Assembly: GCA_028551475.1 (NCBI GenBank)
Contig: CM052355.1
Coordinates: 32,877,191 to 32,941,190, forward strand
Direction: 5' to 3'
Origin: Casuarina equisetifolia
Taxonomy: Eukaryota; Streptophyta; Magnoliopsida; Fagales; Casuarinaceae
DNA: 64,000 nucleotides
Positions 1-12,610 of the stretch are shown one piece after another. The notes beneath the pieces were generated by a model. It was not told the DNA's origin. It did not search any database and saw only the letters and a program-made list of their open reading frames with translations. The position numbers were made by a program, and so were the translations under genes. Positions within the stretch are counted from its first letter, which is position 1; every line of letters begins with the position of its first letter.

Positions 1-1039
1 TGTATTCCTGCGAATCTGCTTCAGTAGGAGACCATTATGAGAAGGGGCTCAGCGAAGACATAGTTGAATAATTTAGTATGCGGCTGGTGGGAAGCAAATA
101 TTTTTGTTAAATGATTAAAAGAAACGGAGTCGTATGAAGTACTAGGAAAGATTTTGAGAGGAACTACACAGGAAGGTGAATTTTTGGAACCAAAGCAGGC
201 CTCATGAGAAACAGGAAACAGTTTATTATCCTTTGTAGAAAAAGTATATGGCTTTGGCATGAAAGAATAACTCTGCTTATAGGTTGTAAGTTCGATGTCA
301 CTCTTTTTGGGAGAATAACTTGATTCTTTTGATGCTGATATCATTCATCTAAAATGGATGTGGCTTGACTTTCTTGTTATGGTAATTGCATCAAGTAAAG
401 TTTCTGTTTTCGGGTGACAGTATTAAGTTCTAGAACATTCAACTGAAAAGACTGAGGTGTAAATCAACCAACTATATAAACCTTGACACAACAGTATTCC
501 TTCTCTTACCGTGGTTGATGCTGATAAAGCTTTTATGGATAAATCCATCGGTGCAGCTTGATATTTGGCATGACATTCCAGTGTGGAAAGATGTTGTATG
601 GCCTTGATGTGCAAATAGTCCTTCGATGACCAAGATGTAGATCTGAATTCCATGTTTGAAAGGCTTTCCTAATTAATATTCTTCAGTTGGAAATGGTCAT
701 CGTATACTTTTACCCTGAACTGAAGAGAAACTCTTAAAGTGTTGAATTATGACCTCTGCTAGGTTGAAGTATAAAACAATAAAGGCCTTAGGCGTGACTT
801 ATAAAGGTGCTTGTGAGGGCTAGCATATGAGTTGCTGTTTCTTCTTTTCCTTCTCTTTTTCTTTCTTTCTTGCTTCAAAGTGTATGTCTTGTAGATTAGA
901 TACCTAGAAACGGTTGCGGTTTTTTAAAAGTGGATTGCGACCATTCTTTCTTCAACTTTTCCATTTCCTATTCTGCTTTAATTGGCTATGAAATACTGTG
1001 ACCCATGCATTGATTATTTCCATTTTTTGGTATCTGCAG
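1..1039. other. Probable intron or upstream part of the HSP70-17 gene, no exon recognised
   Basis: The first recognisable exon of the chaperone gene starts at 1040 after a pyrimidine-rich stretch and CAG, so this kilobase should be intron or contain exons I could not find. I looked for the segment that normally precedes the tail of this family and did not see it. Two minus-strand open frames here (21-344 and 423-653) resemble nothing I know and carry no clear gene signals. A very long intron with a decayed insertion is possible. Confidence 0.4.
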
Positions 1040-2469
1040 ATAGTACAGAGCTGGAAGACAAACAAATCTTGGCTTCCTAAAGATAAAGTAGATGAGGTGT
1101 TCAATCATTTTACTCAAATTTCATCTATATTTCCATTTTCAATTTGTGGGATAACTTTGAGTTGTTTTCCATGTCTTCCTTTCGAATGGGAGCTGATATG
1201 TTTGATAAATCCAGGTTTTGAGCGACGCTGACACATTCAGGACTTGGTTGGAAGAAAAAGAGGCTGAGCAGAAGAGGTAAGTTGTTTATGTTATTGTTCT
1301 TTGTGGTGTTGTCGTTTCTTTTAACTTTCCGGTGGCAACTTTTAGCATATGGCAATCGTGGCTTGCATTTAGATGCAACAGTGCAGGTTCAATTGGATTT
1401 GTCATTTAATCATATGAAAGTGGATTAGGACTGGATGACTGACTCTGTTTTGAGAAATTGTTGTCCCACGCAGCCTTGTCTCCCACATAATTGAGTTTGC
1501 TTCCTTTTCCAGAGTTAAAGCTCAGGAACTTCCTCGACCTGTCTAATCACTCATTGAATTTGTCAGAGCATTTGATTCGCATACCCCCTACCAATGTTAG
1601 ATTTGTCAAGTCATGATTCTTTACCAAAATTACTGTAGTTTGATGGCGTCATCCAATGGAATTAAAATAACATTCTATACGAGTTTTCTTTTCTTTTCTC
1701 AATTTCTGCACCATCATTTGCAGTCATTAGACCCATTTTTAAAAATTAGGTTACATTTATTTCAATGTAGAAATTTTTCTTGAGATTTTTTTGGACTTTT
1801 TCAGTACTTAGTGCAAACAAAAGACCTCGTCATTGAATTAAAAACAAGTAACAGTTGGCAAAACTCTTCCAAATAACATCTACAGTATCATTGAAATCTT
1901 TGGAAATAGAAGGAACCAAACCCTTGTTTGGGAACTTCAAACAATATTTTTGCCAGATTGCTTTGTTCTGAGTTCCTAACATGCTGATGTCCAGTCTGCC
2001 ACTTCTAAGATTCTCCATATTCTCAGCTGTTTTTTTCTTCCCCCTTTTCATTTTTGTTTTATTTTTTCTCCCAAAGGACCTCTGGATTCAATGCTCCGGT
2101 ATTCACATCGGAAGAAGTGTATACAAAGCTTTTCAATCTGCAAGACAAGGTAGTGTTCCAATTCCTGTTCTTTCCAAGGAAGTTGAGCTTATATTGTACA
2201 ACCTACTTCAGCACGTTTGTCCTTATTTCTTTTGTTTGATAGTTGAGTCGGTACTTTTGCAGGTTTCTACCGTTAATAGAATACCCAAGCCGAAGCCTAA
2301 AATTGAGAAGCCCAAAAAGAATGAAACTGAAAGCGGTGGGGAGAATGCGGCTAATCCCAACTCGACTTTTGAGGAGCATTTGAACCAAAGTGGCCAATCA
2401 AAGGGAGATTCAGATGGCACATCGAATGAAAAAATTGACCCAGAGCCCGAGGGTCACGATGAATTATGA
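1040..2469 (+). CDS. HSP70-17: HSP70-17 / Grp170 (HYOU1-like) ER chaperone, C-terminal exons
   Basis: These are the last four coding exons of a large ER-lumenal Hsp70 relative, which helps fold secretory proteins and acts as exchange factor for BiP. I place exons at 1040-1096, 1215-1276, 2077-2149 and 2263-2469; phases agree and yield 132 residues plus TGA. Recognisable family segments are WLPKDKVDE, then DADTFRTWLEEKEAEQKR, then FTSEEVYTKLFNLQDK and VNRIPKPKPKIEKPKK. An acidic, Ser/Gly/Asn-rich tail follows and ends in HDEL, the plant ER-retrieval signal. The ATPase and substrate-binding domains lie off the left edge. The donor after VDE is GTGTTC, a weak match; the others are ordinary (GTAAGT, GTAGTG). 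The tail between the conserved lysine-rich stretch and HDEL is the variable part of the family. The next gene is convergent on -. Confidence 0.88.
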
Positions 2470-2720
2470 TTGATGGAGGATACAATTGGCTTTCGAAATC
2501 TACCTTTGGAGTTGAAGAATACGAATTGGCGCCGGAAGAACAGATAGATGCAGTTGCTGCAAATTTTTGTACTGCGGAAGAATACGGAGTTTAGTCCATT
2601 TTTTAGGGGGGTGGTTATCTCAACTTTGAGGTTAATAGGCTTTCCATAGTTTAACGAATGGTTGGAAAGACCTTCAATTATAAATTTATCTTGTTATTTC
2701 GCCAAATCTGCTGCTTATTC
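2470..2720 (+). other. Probable 3' UTR of the HSP70-17 gene
   Basis: Directly follows the TGA. The sequence is mixed in composition for about 230 bases and then turns AT-rich. No perfect AATAAA stands out, so the polyadenylation point is not fixed. Confidence 0.4.
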
Positions 2721-4850
2721 TGAATGACCCGCGCATGTTCTAGGTCTTTAGTTATCATCAAATGTCATCCCTAAATGGGGGTTTGAGATCTTTTGGACTG
2801 TTTAATTTCAAAAGGGGGCTGCAATACGCTTTTATCCACTCCTTGAAATTTAACCTATGTTCTAACTAGATGCCTCAATTATTAAAGAGTTAAATAACAG
2901 GTGTTTAAGTGATTTGACGAGGAAAAATAAAGAAGACAAATGGTCTTGGAAAAGCATCACACACATGTAAATTGTTAGTGTCATCTATATGCAAGCAAGT
3001 CTTTTAGGTGAGGCATAAACTAGAAAATGAGGTTCCTTGAAATAAGCACTGATTTTCGAGGAATAAAGTAGATGATATGGCCGAAATGAAACATTCTTTT
3101 GGGATGGCCTGCATGTGAATGTAAAGCCATCATACTCATCATGGCTTAATGTGAAAGTAAAGCCATAATATGGTTGCTTGATAATGCCATTATATTGTGG
3201 CCTTTAAGGATCAATTGGCTTCTTTACTGTGCAAAAGAAAAAAGTTTTAAGGCATGTATACTTAGATTTTCATTTACATCTTTTGTGTATGCCATTTAGA
3301 ATTAAAGACATAGTTGGATTCTTAGAAACTATAAAAAAAAAAAAGCTTCTAAGATATGAGTTTTATTGTATTAAAAGAATCACAAAACAATTGAAAATTT
3401 GCATATTCAACATAAATGGAGACTTGAAGAGACTATCTTTGCTTTGATGTAATATTATATATCATTTTATCGTAGGGGTATTGTTCCTAATGATCTTGCA
3501 TTGATCATTAGTAAATATTAAATTTAATTATGAAAAAAAAAGACAATTAGCTTATGTATGACCTTGATGGTAACTAACCTTAATTTGATTTTGCTTCCTT
3601 TTGATAGAGTGGTTAGGGAGTCATCTATATTCTTGACTAAGCAACAAGAGGAACCCTAAGAACAATTGCAACTGATTAAAATTGTTAAGGTAGTACGAGA
3701 GGAGAATTTCCAGCATGATGAAGCATTTATTGCAACTTCTAGATATAGTGTAGGTTGCCCAAGGAATGATGAAGTAATGGAGGACTTAGAAACTCTTCTA
3801 ACGAAAAGGAAATGTTTTGACATAAAGTTGGATTTTAAAGGGATAAAGCAAATGAAATGGCCTAAATGAAGCATTCTTTTGGATTGGCCTCCATGACACT
3901 TGGTTTTTGAATGTCCTAAATCTCCTTGAGAAGACCAAAACACGTTGTCCTTTTGGGTGTTTATATTGAATGACGTGCATCAAAGGCCTAAGCGACACAT
4001 CTATATTTAGGGGTCTCAATGCATGTCATTTTAGAAAATGGCATAAAGGACAGGTCGTTTTAGAACCAATTAGTAACATGTTGTTTATGTTAGACTAAAT
4101 GAAATGTCCTCTAAATGGCTTTTAAATGCCTTCATGACTTAAAAGGGCAAACAAAGTGGTTTTTCAAGAAATTTAATTATAAATAAAAAATAAAGGAAGA
4201 CAAATGGTTTTGGAAATGCACTGCCCACATGTCATTTTAATGAATCATCACTATCATTACACTAGCTATCTTGATCTTGCTATTTTACCAAAACTTATGC
4301 AACAAAATCCACCTAGTAGACTTTCTCTACTTTATTAGCTATTAAGTGTTTCTTCGGATAGTTAGTCTTGTAAACCCTTATCCAACAACCTTGTACCGTA
4401 AGAATCTTAATCTTGGAATAGAGAGCTAGTGAATACCAAGCCATAAAGTCTAACTACAAATGTGGCAACTCAAATGAAACCATTCTAATCCCTTACAACC
4501 AAGCCCCAACAATTTGAAGGTTCCATAGCCTTTGGAAGACATTCTCATAGTTTTAGTGATTCTAAATTCTTTACAACACCAATGTAATCCATTCTTAGGA
4601 CTCATTAAAAGTATGATATTCAACATTTAAAAAAAAATTAACTTGAATATGCATGTCTTGATTAGCATATTTAAGGAAAACTTAAAGAAGAGAAATGAAG
4701 AGATTTGCTTGATCAAAGTGGTTGTAGTTGACAATTATGGTACTAAAACAACCTTATCAAAATGATGATGGATCAAATAGTTTAGAAGTGGAGAACTAGC
4801 ATTATATACTTGAAGCAAATTGATGCTGATATGAAACTAGATCATCTTCA
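2721..4850. repeat. Spacer with imperfect direct repeats, no gene seen
   Basis: AT-rich spacer. Two stretches recur in diverged form: a segment around 2925-2985 (AAAGAAGACAAATGG then an ACACATGT-type motif) is echoed at 4187-4235, and a segment around 3060-3120 (AAATGAAACATTCTTTTGG) is echoed at 3835-3900. The repeats point to decayed transposable-element sequence, but I see no terminal inverted repeats or coding domain to classify it. Short open frames here are not supported. Confidence 0.45.
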
Positions 4851-4865
4851 TTTCCTGGCTTGCAA

Positions 4866-5020
4866 GCCACTATCCTTGCAAGCTTCAATCAAGACCTCAC
4901 TGCCCCTTTCCAAGTTTGTCACCAAATAGTGGGGACAATATGGATAATGATGGAAGGGATTCTGGTGATAATGGAAGGGATAATGGGGGATCAGGTCCCA
5001 CTGGTGATTCGAGGGAGTAG
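4866..5020 (+). other. Unassigned Asp/Asn/Gly-rich open stretch
   Basis: One + frame reads through a segment with repeated DNGRD and SGDN words and stops at a TAG at 5018-5020. The DNA itself repeats GATAATGGAAGGGAT-like units. It could be the relic of a last exon with an acidic linker, or simply a short tandem repeat. No homologue came to mind, and no convincing upstream exon or acceptor fixes it. Confidence 0.15.
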
Positions 5021-5700
5021 TTCTTTTGCCTACATGATGCGAAGGCTGGTCCATCTCTCTCTACACCACGTATGTTTCTAATTTTAGCACCCTCATCCAC
5101 CCTTTTCTTTACTAATTAAAGAAAATCATGCGCATGCATGAGGAGGATCTTGAGCCTTTCCATAAATACAGAAGCAAAAATAGCAAAAATACCCATCAAT
5201 GGAGAGACAGGACAATCAATTACTAGTTGCAAAATACTTCGGACCTGCGTTTGGCATTCCCAAGTCTCATTTTACCGAATAAGGAAAGACAGCAAGAATT
5301 TCTGACTAATTTTTATGAAATATTAAGAGCAGATGGACTTCTTGCTACGGTATGACCAGTTTGGACAAAGAATTGGAACTAAAGCTTTGGGCAAGCACAC
5401 GACCCTACAATACGCTAGAACCGACAGCAGTGGAGATAGAGAACAAAAGGAAAATTCAAAATAAGCGTTGGCACAACAGTTGTCCCTTTCGGCTGATTAT
5501 AGCCTTTACAGATTATCTTTTGCATGGTTCAACTAACATACTTTTTGAACGAGAAACAACAAAGGAATTTTTGTGCTCATCATTTCCAATACAAGAGGTT
5601 AAAATAATTCCGATGGGGTCTTTCAGGTGGAAATATCCTTTTTGGTCGAATTTTCCTTAGGCCTACCCGATTAACGTAGCCAAAATCATTTACAATGGTG
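5021..5700. other. Unassigned spacer
   Basis: Holds a 102-codon + strand open frame (5352-5660) that I do not recognise: it shows no motif, signal peptide or membrane segment. Most likely chance reading or decayed sequence between the two convergent host genes. Confidence 0.3.
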
Positions 5701-5872
5701 GCTCAGGCCCATTGTCTTCCTACAGAAATACGCCAAGCTTATTTGAAAACGAACTCTACAAGACTAAATGACATACAAGATTCTTAATAACAGACAACAA
5801 ATCAAGTCTTTGTATCAAACAACTATTACCACTGCCTCAAACAGCAGGATATTTTCTTGCACAAACAACAAA
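5701..5872 (-). other. Probable 3' UTR of the Ac45-like gene
   Basis: Lies directly downstream of the minus-strand stop. No clear polyadenylation signal was singled out. Confidence 0.35.
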
Positions 5873-8800
5873 TCAAGTCTCCTGGGGGGTCTCAAATCTT
5901 GTTGGAGTCTCGATTCCCATCATACAGCAAGTACCCGATAGTAAGATTATAAGCAACACAATGGCCTGAAATTGGAAAACAACAGTGTTAGGAACCCCAG
6001 TAATATCATTGCGTAAAACAGAACCAATGAAATCCTGTGTACTCATAAAAAATACCCTCAAGCTATAAAACCTTTAAAAAATAAAATGGAAAGAAGAACC
6101 ACCATTGGGAAGTGGAAGCAAGAGGGGGAAGTGAGAAGGGGGGCAAGGGGAGAGGTTGTAAAGCAAAGAATGTCCACAGATTGTATATTCTTCCATCAGA
6201 CAAAATGCAAACTGATTACTTGTTAGTCTCATGCTCACTACCTAACAACAATGCCTGCAGCAGCTGCTCTTGCAATCCGTGTTCAGGGAAACAAGTTAGG
6301 TTAACAAACATAACTTAACTAAAAATTCACAGTTTTAACCAATTTCACAAAAAAGAAAGCCAAGTAGCCTTTGGAGATCCCTATAACACAAGTATAACTG
6401 TACTTCATGGGTAACCAAATTCAGAAGAGAAGCGTTTCTGACTAGAGAAAACTAATATTAAAAACGATTTCTCACTAAACGTAGAGGTCCAACAGAGTAA
6501 AAGTGGAGCCACAGTTTATCAAATGATACTGTTCACATAAGTGACGGAACCGGCCTGCATGCCTAAATTAGTGTATGCACGCCTTTTTTTCTTTTTCACT
6601 TTATATGGGCAAGTAGTTACACGCACCCAACGGGTAAATCATCCACAAAAGCCCGTAATCAGTAGATATTCAAGGCCAAACAAAAGCGCCACAATCCAAA
6701 ATTTCTTATTAAAAATGGATAGGACAGCAACTTACAACTAGAAGTCCCTCCAGAAGTGATGACTTAATCTGACAAACTTCATCACAGACTGTGGAATTGG
6801 CTGATCCATTCCCTGATGCATCAGCAAGAAGCCTTCCCAGTTCCTTATAAGGATACTGAATTGATCTGAAGGGATCTGAAATATACAGCGCTGCATATTT
6901 TGCCCCAGTCTGCTCCACAGAATTGATCAGCTCAGAGAAAATCTCACCTGTAGATTTGATTATTACAATCAAATGAATCCGTGAAACTCACTTGACATCT
7001 AACACAGAGGAAACTGGCAAATTTAATTCTACTCTTGACACCCAAGTAAAACTAGTTTAAGGAAACATACTTTCATATTGTGGCTGATCATGGTCTTTAG
7101 AGGAAGGAGACTCTCCATGACAGAATACGACCAATTTTGCTTGGCCCTTTTGCCTCTCTCCAATCCTTGACACCACATAATCCTGTCCATATAATGGTTT
7201 ATAAACATCATCAAATCTATTTTACAGACCCCAAAATTACTAATACTGTTCACTCAAGCTTATTTACCCGTACTGAACGCAGGTCTGTGAGTTTTTCAAA
7301 TTCTGCATCCCCTGCAGAACATGAATCCAGGATAGCAACATCACTGATTCCTAAACCATGCTCACAAGTTCCCGTAAACCCAGAAACCAACAAATTTTCC
7401 ACTCTCTCCTCCTCCGACACAGCAACATATGGGAATGCCATGGAAAAATTAGATCTTGTGAACGAGACCTGTTCAAGTGCGTGGAGTGCCAACTATTTAA
7501 TAAAAACTTGAAGAAGTTAATACTCTCTATGGGAATAATAACTCAAAACTTCCAGTAACAATACTGGTTAAATTCAGTTGGGCACACATTACTTTCCTTG
7601 AGCAAGTCTACAAGAGGTGAGTCTGAATATTTGTTAGCTGAAATATCAGATGATTGCAGCTGCAGAAAGAAAAAGAAACATAACTATATCATTTCTGTAT
7701 CTTTTAGAGAGTAATGCTTCGTATTATATGGACTGTTTACACTCTTACGGGACACAGAAAATAAAAGAGAAAAGAAAAAATCCTTCAAGTTCTTGCATGT
7801 GTAGTACAGAAGCCATTGTAAAAGTTTCCTTACTTTCCCACAACCTTTCCAAAATGTAAAATGTGCCAATGTTATTAATCTCAGGAAACATCTGAAAATA
7901 GTAACAAGAGGTGTGGTTGATTAAGTCGTCAACTTCCAGTTATTAATGATGAGTGATTGATACATCAGAACTCACTAGACAAGACTTTTTGGTTAAGGTG
8001 GCATCTCAACATGTAGCTTTAACCCTTCCAAAAAAAACTTCTCAAGATGTAAACTCTCAAAGTCTGTTTGACACAACTCTCTTTCATCTGTGGCTTCCAT
8101 AACAGAGTGATGATAACTTACACGTAAGCTCCATCCATGGTTAAGGAAAGGCTCTAATGGTGATGAGGCAATGTTCCTGTGTTTGTGTTGGTGGTTCGTA
8201 CACTGGTGCGATACAATGTTGCACAATCTGACTCACAAGTTAGCTCCACCGATTGGTGAGTAAAGGGATCCTATTGATCAGCATATGTCTCAAGGATGTA
8301 ACTGTGGTGAGGTAAGGCAACTGTTTGTTCAGGAATCACATTAGATCCATCTAAGGTTGAGTAAGGGCAACCCTGAGGAGAGAATAGGATTTGATTGTGA
8401 CACATGACACCTAACTTACAAAGAAAAAGGTTTTTGTTTGAGGAGACAGCAGACTGTAAATTGATGTACCATGCTCAAAAACCCACATGTTCAGAACAAG
8501 AAACAAATGATTAATTTAATTTTACTGATGCTAAACCCATTAGCTTAAATTTTAGGTTAAGGTCCTTCATCCAAGATGTTGTATTGACCACTAAGAGACT
8601 TCCCAACTTGTTAACAGCCAATTATAAGGATCTAAAATTATAGAATATATATCATAGCCAAATGCATAGTCCTAAACTTTAACTATCACTAAGCTGCTGA
8701 TTGTTTACAAAAATGGCAAGAAAAAAGAATGAATTCTAAAGGGAAAGGAAACCTGAGTCAAAGTTTACATGCTAAATTTGAGTAAGTTGCTGAACGTTGT

Positions 8801-10525
8801 TCTAGTAATGACGGGGGAATTACAAACATGAAATGAATATCAAACGAAAAGGAAACATTGTGAATTCACATGACGAATTTAAGACAAGTATAACATTTAT
8901 TACCTCTTTACCAACAAAGACCAGTGCTAGATCCACATGTTGCTGAAGTTTCTTCCCTGAGCACTGAGGTATAGAATAAAAAGTTGCAGCATAAGGAAAT
9001 CAAGAGCACCACAAAGGAACAACTTACATCCTAACGTACAAGAACAAATTGGAAGATGAAATAAAATCTAATATGAAGCAAACTATTCCTCCGAGGGCCA
9101 ATACCAGGAAGTTTGACCAGCCACCTTCGGTCAGAACAGACCTTGCTAGATCTTTAGGAGAGAGGGTCTGATAATTTACAACATCTTTAACGTTGTCGTT
9201 TGAGAACCTAAGATTACCCATGAACATGTCAAATCCCAACTCATTGTAGCAACACCACAACAAAAAACTAGTAACATGGGCACAGAGCAGAAAATCATGT
9301 TCAGAATATTACGATTTATCAATGGGATGCAACAAGAACCATACAGCCAGGGTGTTGATAATATGAAAAATTGTTAGAAACAAATCATACTCCACATGAA
9401 AAAGATCATGGTCCAGCTTTTTCAAGAACCTTGATGGCAAACAACTTCTATTTCCATTAAGCAACTTATTAACTTATAGTTCCTTCAAACAAGCAAAACC
9501 CAAAGGGCCGCCTGCCGCAGGGCTCGGTGTGGGGGACATCTATTCAGTGTGCTTATCCAAATAAGTAGGAGAGAGCAAGAGGGGGGAAGAAATAATTTTT
9601 CCCAAACCAGAGCATGACAATTTCCCCTTTTTTTTGGTGTGTTGCATACTGGGGACACTCTTGAAATGATGCTACTTAGCTTAGCATTACAAACCAAAAC
9701 GAAACTATGAGGACATGCCTTTCCGATAGCCTATTATTTTAGTTATCTCAATCAGAATAAAATATTTCATAGTATGCATATCTTACATTGCATATGGTAC
9801 TAATAACCGTGCCTCCATACAGCAAGGACCATTTTGAAGCATTCCTTACAAACCATAACTGAACCACTATAAATTGTTTATCTTGCTTGCTTATGGAGAT
9901 TGGCAAAAGCTAAAGGAACCTAATTGGTCTTTTTGTCACATTGAAACATGAAAGAAAATCTTTAGAAAATTATTTGGTGTAATTTTCTAACAGCATTCTT
10001 AAGTCCCTTAACACATCATCCATGGACAAGAAACCCAAAGGATAAACCTAGGAAAATAATGTTCTAACCCCTCCCTTGGAAACTGAAAAAGATCATGATG
10101 ATAAAGTCTACCATCCTTTTACACAAATGGAATTTCTAGTGAAATGATCATTATTTTCTTGACCCACACATTCATCAGCGTACGCTCTAAAACAAGACTT
10201 GAATCACTGAGCAGGCGATCGAGGATCATAATCATCATATGCTAAATAAGGATTTTACTGACATAAGATTGAAACATCAATGGAAAGAAAGCTTTCCTCT
10301 TCAAAGCAAGAGCGGAACACATTCTATATAATTAAATACTACGGAGAAATGAACAAAGAATGAAAAGAATGCACGATCGTACTCATCATCAAGGTGAGGT
10401 GACCAAAGAAAAGCGGGTGCGGTGGTGGAAGGGATGGCCAGCCCACCCGGAAACTCGCACACAAAGACAAGCAAAGCTGAAATCAAGGCTACCACAATCG
10501 TCAAAGAAGCCACCTTCGTCTTCAT
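5873..10525 (-). CDS. V-ATPase accessory subunit Ac45/VOA1-like type I membrane protein (At3g13410-like)
   Basis: Complete eight-exon gene on -: 10525-10383, 9207-9105, 8963-8904, 7659-7588, 7468-7268, 7182-7071, 6947-6736 and 5965-5873. All phases agree, giving 331 residues. ATG at 10525 opens a signal peptide (MKTKVASLTIVVALISALLV). Then come APAFLWSPH near residues 36-44, VNYQTLSPKDLARSVLTEGG, a beta-strand block ending VDLALVFVGKE, SNFSMAFPYVAVSEEER, KLVVFCHGES and an ISDPFRSIQYPYKE segment. Residues about 302-317 form the membrane helix, followed by a short tail, IETPTRFETPQET. Length and layout match the plant family I recall from Arabidopsis (about 320 residues). In yeast and animals this family accompanies assembly or sorting of the V-ATPase; the same role here is inferred. 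The donor of exon 4 (GTGTGC) is the weakest junction; exon 5 could end nine bases earlier, but the chosen site fits the family better. Confidence 0.87.
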
Positions 10526-10760
10526 CTCTTTCCTACACAAATCAACAAGCATCCTTTGCGAACATAAGGAGAAATAGAGTGAAGAAGCCGAATTTCTCGA
10601 TATAACGGGAAAATTATAAACCGGAGGGGGGAGGGGGGGGGGAGGTGGTGTGCGCGTTTGGTGGTCAATAGGAAATAGCAAACTGCATGTGCATAGTGTC
10701 ATTAGATCTTCGGGAAAAATACCGGAGAAGTAGCAGAGCTGAAATTGCCTTTCTCGTCGG
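10526..10760 (-). promoter_or_regulatory. 5' UTR / promoter of the Ac45-like gene with a long purine-pyrimidine tract
   Basis: Upstream of the ATG at 10525. At about 10622-10647 the + strand is almost only G with a few A (runs of 6 and 10 G), so the coding-strand leader is a C/T tract. Such tracts are frequent in plant leaders, and the G strand could fold as a quadruplex. The transcription start is not determined. Confidence 0.4.
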
Positions 10761-10983
10761 TGTTGGGGCTAAGCTTCAGATATACACAATAACATCAAAA
10801 TGGCTATTCGCCTAAAAGATCAAGTTTCAGGAGTGGATGAACAGAGGAGATCTTAATATCTCCCAGCAATGGACTCCGGTGGGAAAAAGTAAATGAATAG
10901 AAGATATGGGACGCAACGCTTGGAATCTAACCCACAACCTAACTTTATAAACCTAAACCAAATAGTTGAAGGTTTGACAAATT

Positions 10984-11305
10984 TCAACAATGGAGACCAA
11001 AAGACAAAAATATGTCGTGTTTCCGAACCATAAAAGAACCTGGTTCTAAAGACTTAGGCTTTGGCCAGTTATAGGTAGAACGACATGTAAGTCCAACCGA
11101 TGTCTTGAAAACCAAACCAGTCAGCTGATTTCCCCCCTGTAAGATGTTAGGAACAAAATGTAAATCTGAGATAAAACACACCTGTTCTGTCAGCCTTCCG
11201 AATATAGACCGTTTCCAGCGATACCGTACACGGGGAATGGTTACAAACACAGAAAATACACCAAGAAGAACTACAGCATCTACTAGACACTACAAACCGG
11301 AAGAT
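10984..11305 (-). other. Unassigned open frame with a hydrophobic then basic stretch
   Basis: A minus-strand frame stays open for about 105 codons. It starts with a hydrophobic run (DAVVLLGVFSVFVTIP) followed by a basic run (RVRYRWKRSIFGR), which would suit a small membrane protein, but it has no ATG at its head. It lies upstream of the Ac45-like gene on the same strand. I do not recognise it; it may be an exon of a small gene, a leader exon or a relic. Confidence 0.2.
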
Positions 11306-11335
11306 CTCCCCATCAAGCCACCAGGACGATGCCGT

Positions 11336-11372
11336 TGCTTTTCCCCTTTTCCCCTTTTCCCCTTTTCCCCAT
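11336..11372. repeat. Short tandem repeat of a CCCCTTTT unit
   Basis: Four to five consecutive copies of an 8-base T4C4-type unit, visible directly. This accounts for the Phe/Pro-rich short frames read across it. Confidence 0.8.
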
Positions 11373-11399
11373 TTTTCTACCCGTTCGGGTCACACGCCC

Positions 11400-12321
11400 G
11401 GAGTCCCATATCCGGGCTCTAATAATGCATTCGGGTTTTTGTTCGGAATTTCTTGTTCAGAAATTATTTGGTGTTCTAATTTGGGCTCTAATAATTTCTT
11501 GTTCAAAAAAATGCTTATTGCAGGTGGATTCACGAGTTAGTGTTGAAATTTTTCTTTAATCTTGAACTTTATGTTCTAAAACCTCCTTTATCTTAAATAA
11601 ATAAATTATGTAGACACAAACAAAATCACATTTTGAGTAGGTCAAATAAATGGCTCGGCCCAATCCCTCTAGCTACGCAGGCTAAAACAGTGTTCTCGAA
11701 TCTGTTGCCTGGAGTTTCTCCAGGTTGTTGGAGAAACTGTGAGCGGGCCAAATAAAAGAAGTGCAAAACCCTAAAGCAAATCGTCAGCAATGAGTTATTA
11801 TGATCGCTGGCGCTTTTATAATCTCCCATCACAATGATTGAAATCATCACCTGCTTACTGCTCTTCTAGACTGCTTGCTAACTGAGAATAAAGAACAGAG
11901 CGGAAGGGGGAGTTCTGTAATTGTCTGCTTCAATTTAGATGTTGTACGGTGCTATTAGTAACTTTTAGTAACCAGAAAGTCCACAATTCCGTGGCCAATA
12001 AACAAACATCGCTTTTGTCTGTGGACGTTGTGGAGGCATGCCGAGGAGGCCCACCTCGGCAAAAGAAAAGTGGCCAGGTAAGTAATTTCTGTGGCTATTG
12101 AATTCTTAACCTTGGACGGCAGAAGCGCCATTTATATTTTTATGTAGTTATCAACAAAAGTAACATTTAAGGTTGGGGATCACTTGTGCCGCTTGCGCTG
12201 CTTGCAAACAAATTAAGATGCTTTGGTTCCTTGAATCAATAACGATGGAACAAAAATAAAATTAGTATGGGTGTTGGGGCGAATGAGGAATTCTAAGATT
12301 AAAATTAGATGGAAGCCCGCG
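11400..12321. other. Spacer with no feature seen
   Basis: No coding frame, family motif or clear repeat is visible before the target-site duplication of the first retrotransposon. Confidence 0.4.
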
Positions 12322-12326
12322 GAATG

Positions 12327-12610
12327 TGTTCGAATATGAATGTTATTTGTTAACTTTCATATTTAACTTCTCCACGTCAGCCCTTGTATGGTCTCTTTAC
12401 CATGTAGCACCACACGGATGAAGTAAATCTTTAGGGTTTGTTTTTCCCTAGTATATAATTGTATTTAGCTTCTATTCTTTTCATTGAGTTGTAAGGGAGT
12501 TTGTAAACACCATTGTTCTTTCTAGTGAGGTTTGCTTGTATTAATAAAACAAGTTATATCCTTCATCCTTCTTTCATCAAGCTGGGCATTCATCAAGCTC
12601 CAAATTTTTC
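12327..12610 (+). repeat. Left LTR of Copia A
   Basis: Begins TGTTCGAATATG and matches the right LTR over about 260 bases, including a TTTAGGGTTTGTTTTTCCC block and an AATAAAAC signal. The inner boundary is approximate because the last bases differ between copies. Confidence 0.85.

Noticed and set aside
1125-1355. Minus-strand frame over the HSP70-17 exons
   Set aside because: It is a shadow of the exon at 1215-1276 and its introns; the + strand reading matches a known family.
1981-2397. Alternative + and - frames over the last HSP70-17 exons
   Set aside because: They read through introns or the opposite strand; the spliced reading is in phase and ends in HDEL.
7137-7511. Plus-strand frames of 60-124 codons over 7.1-7.6 kb
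   Set aside because: Antisense shadows of exons 4-6 of the Ac45-like gene.
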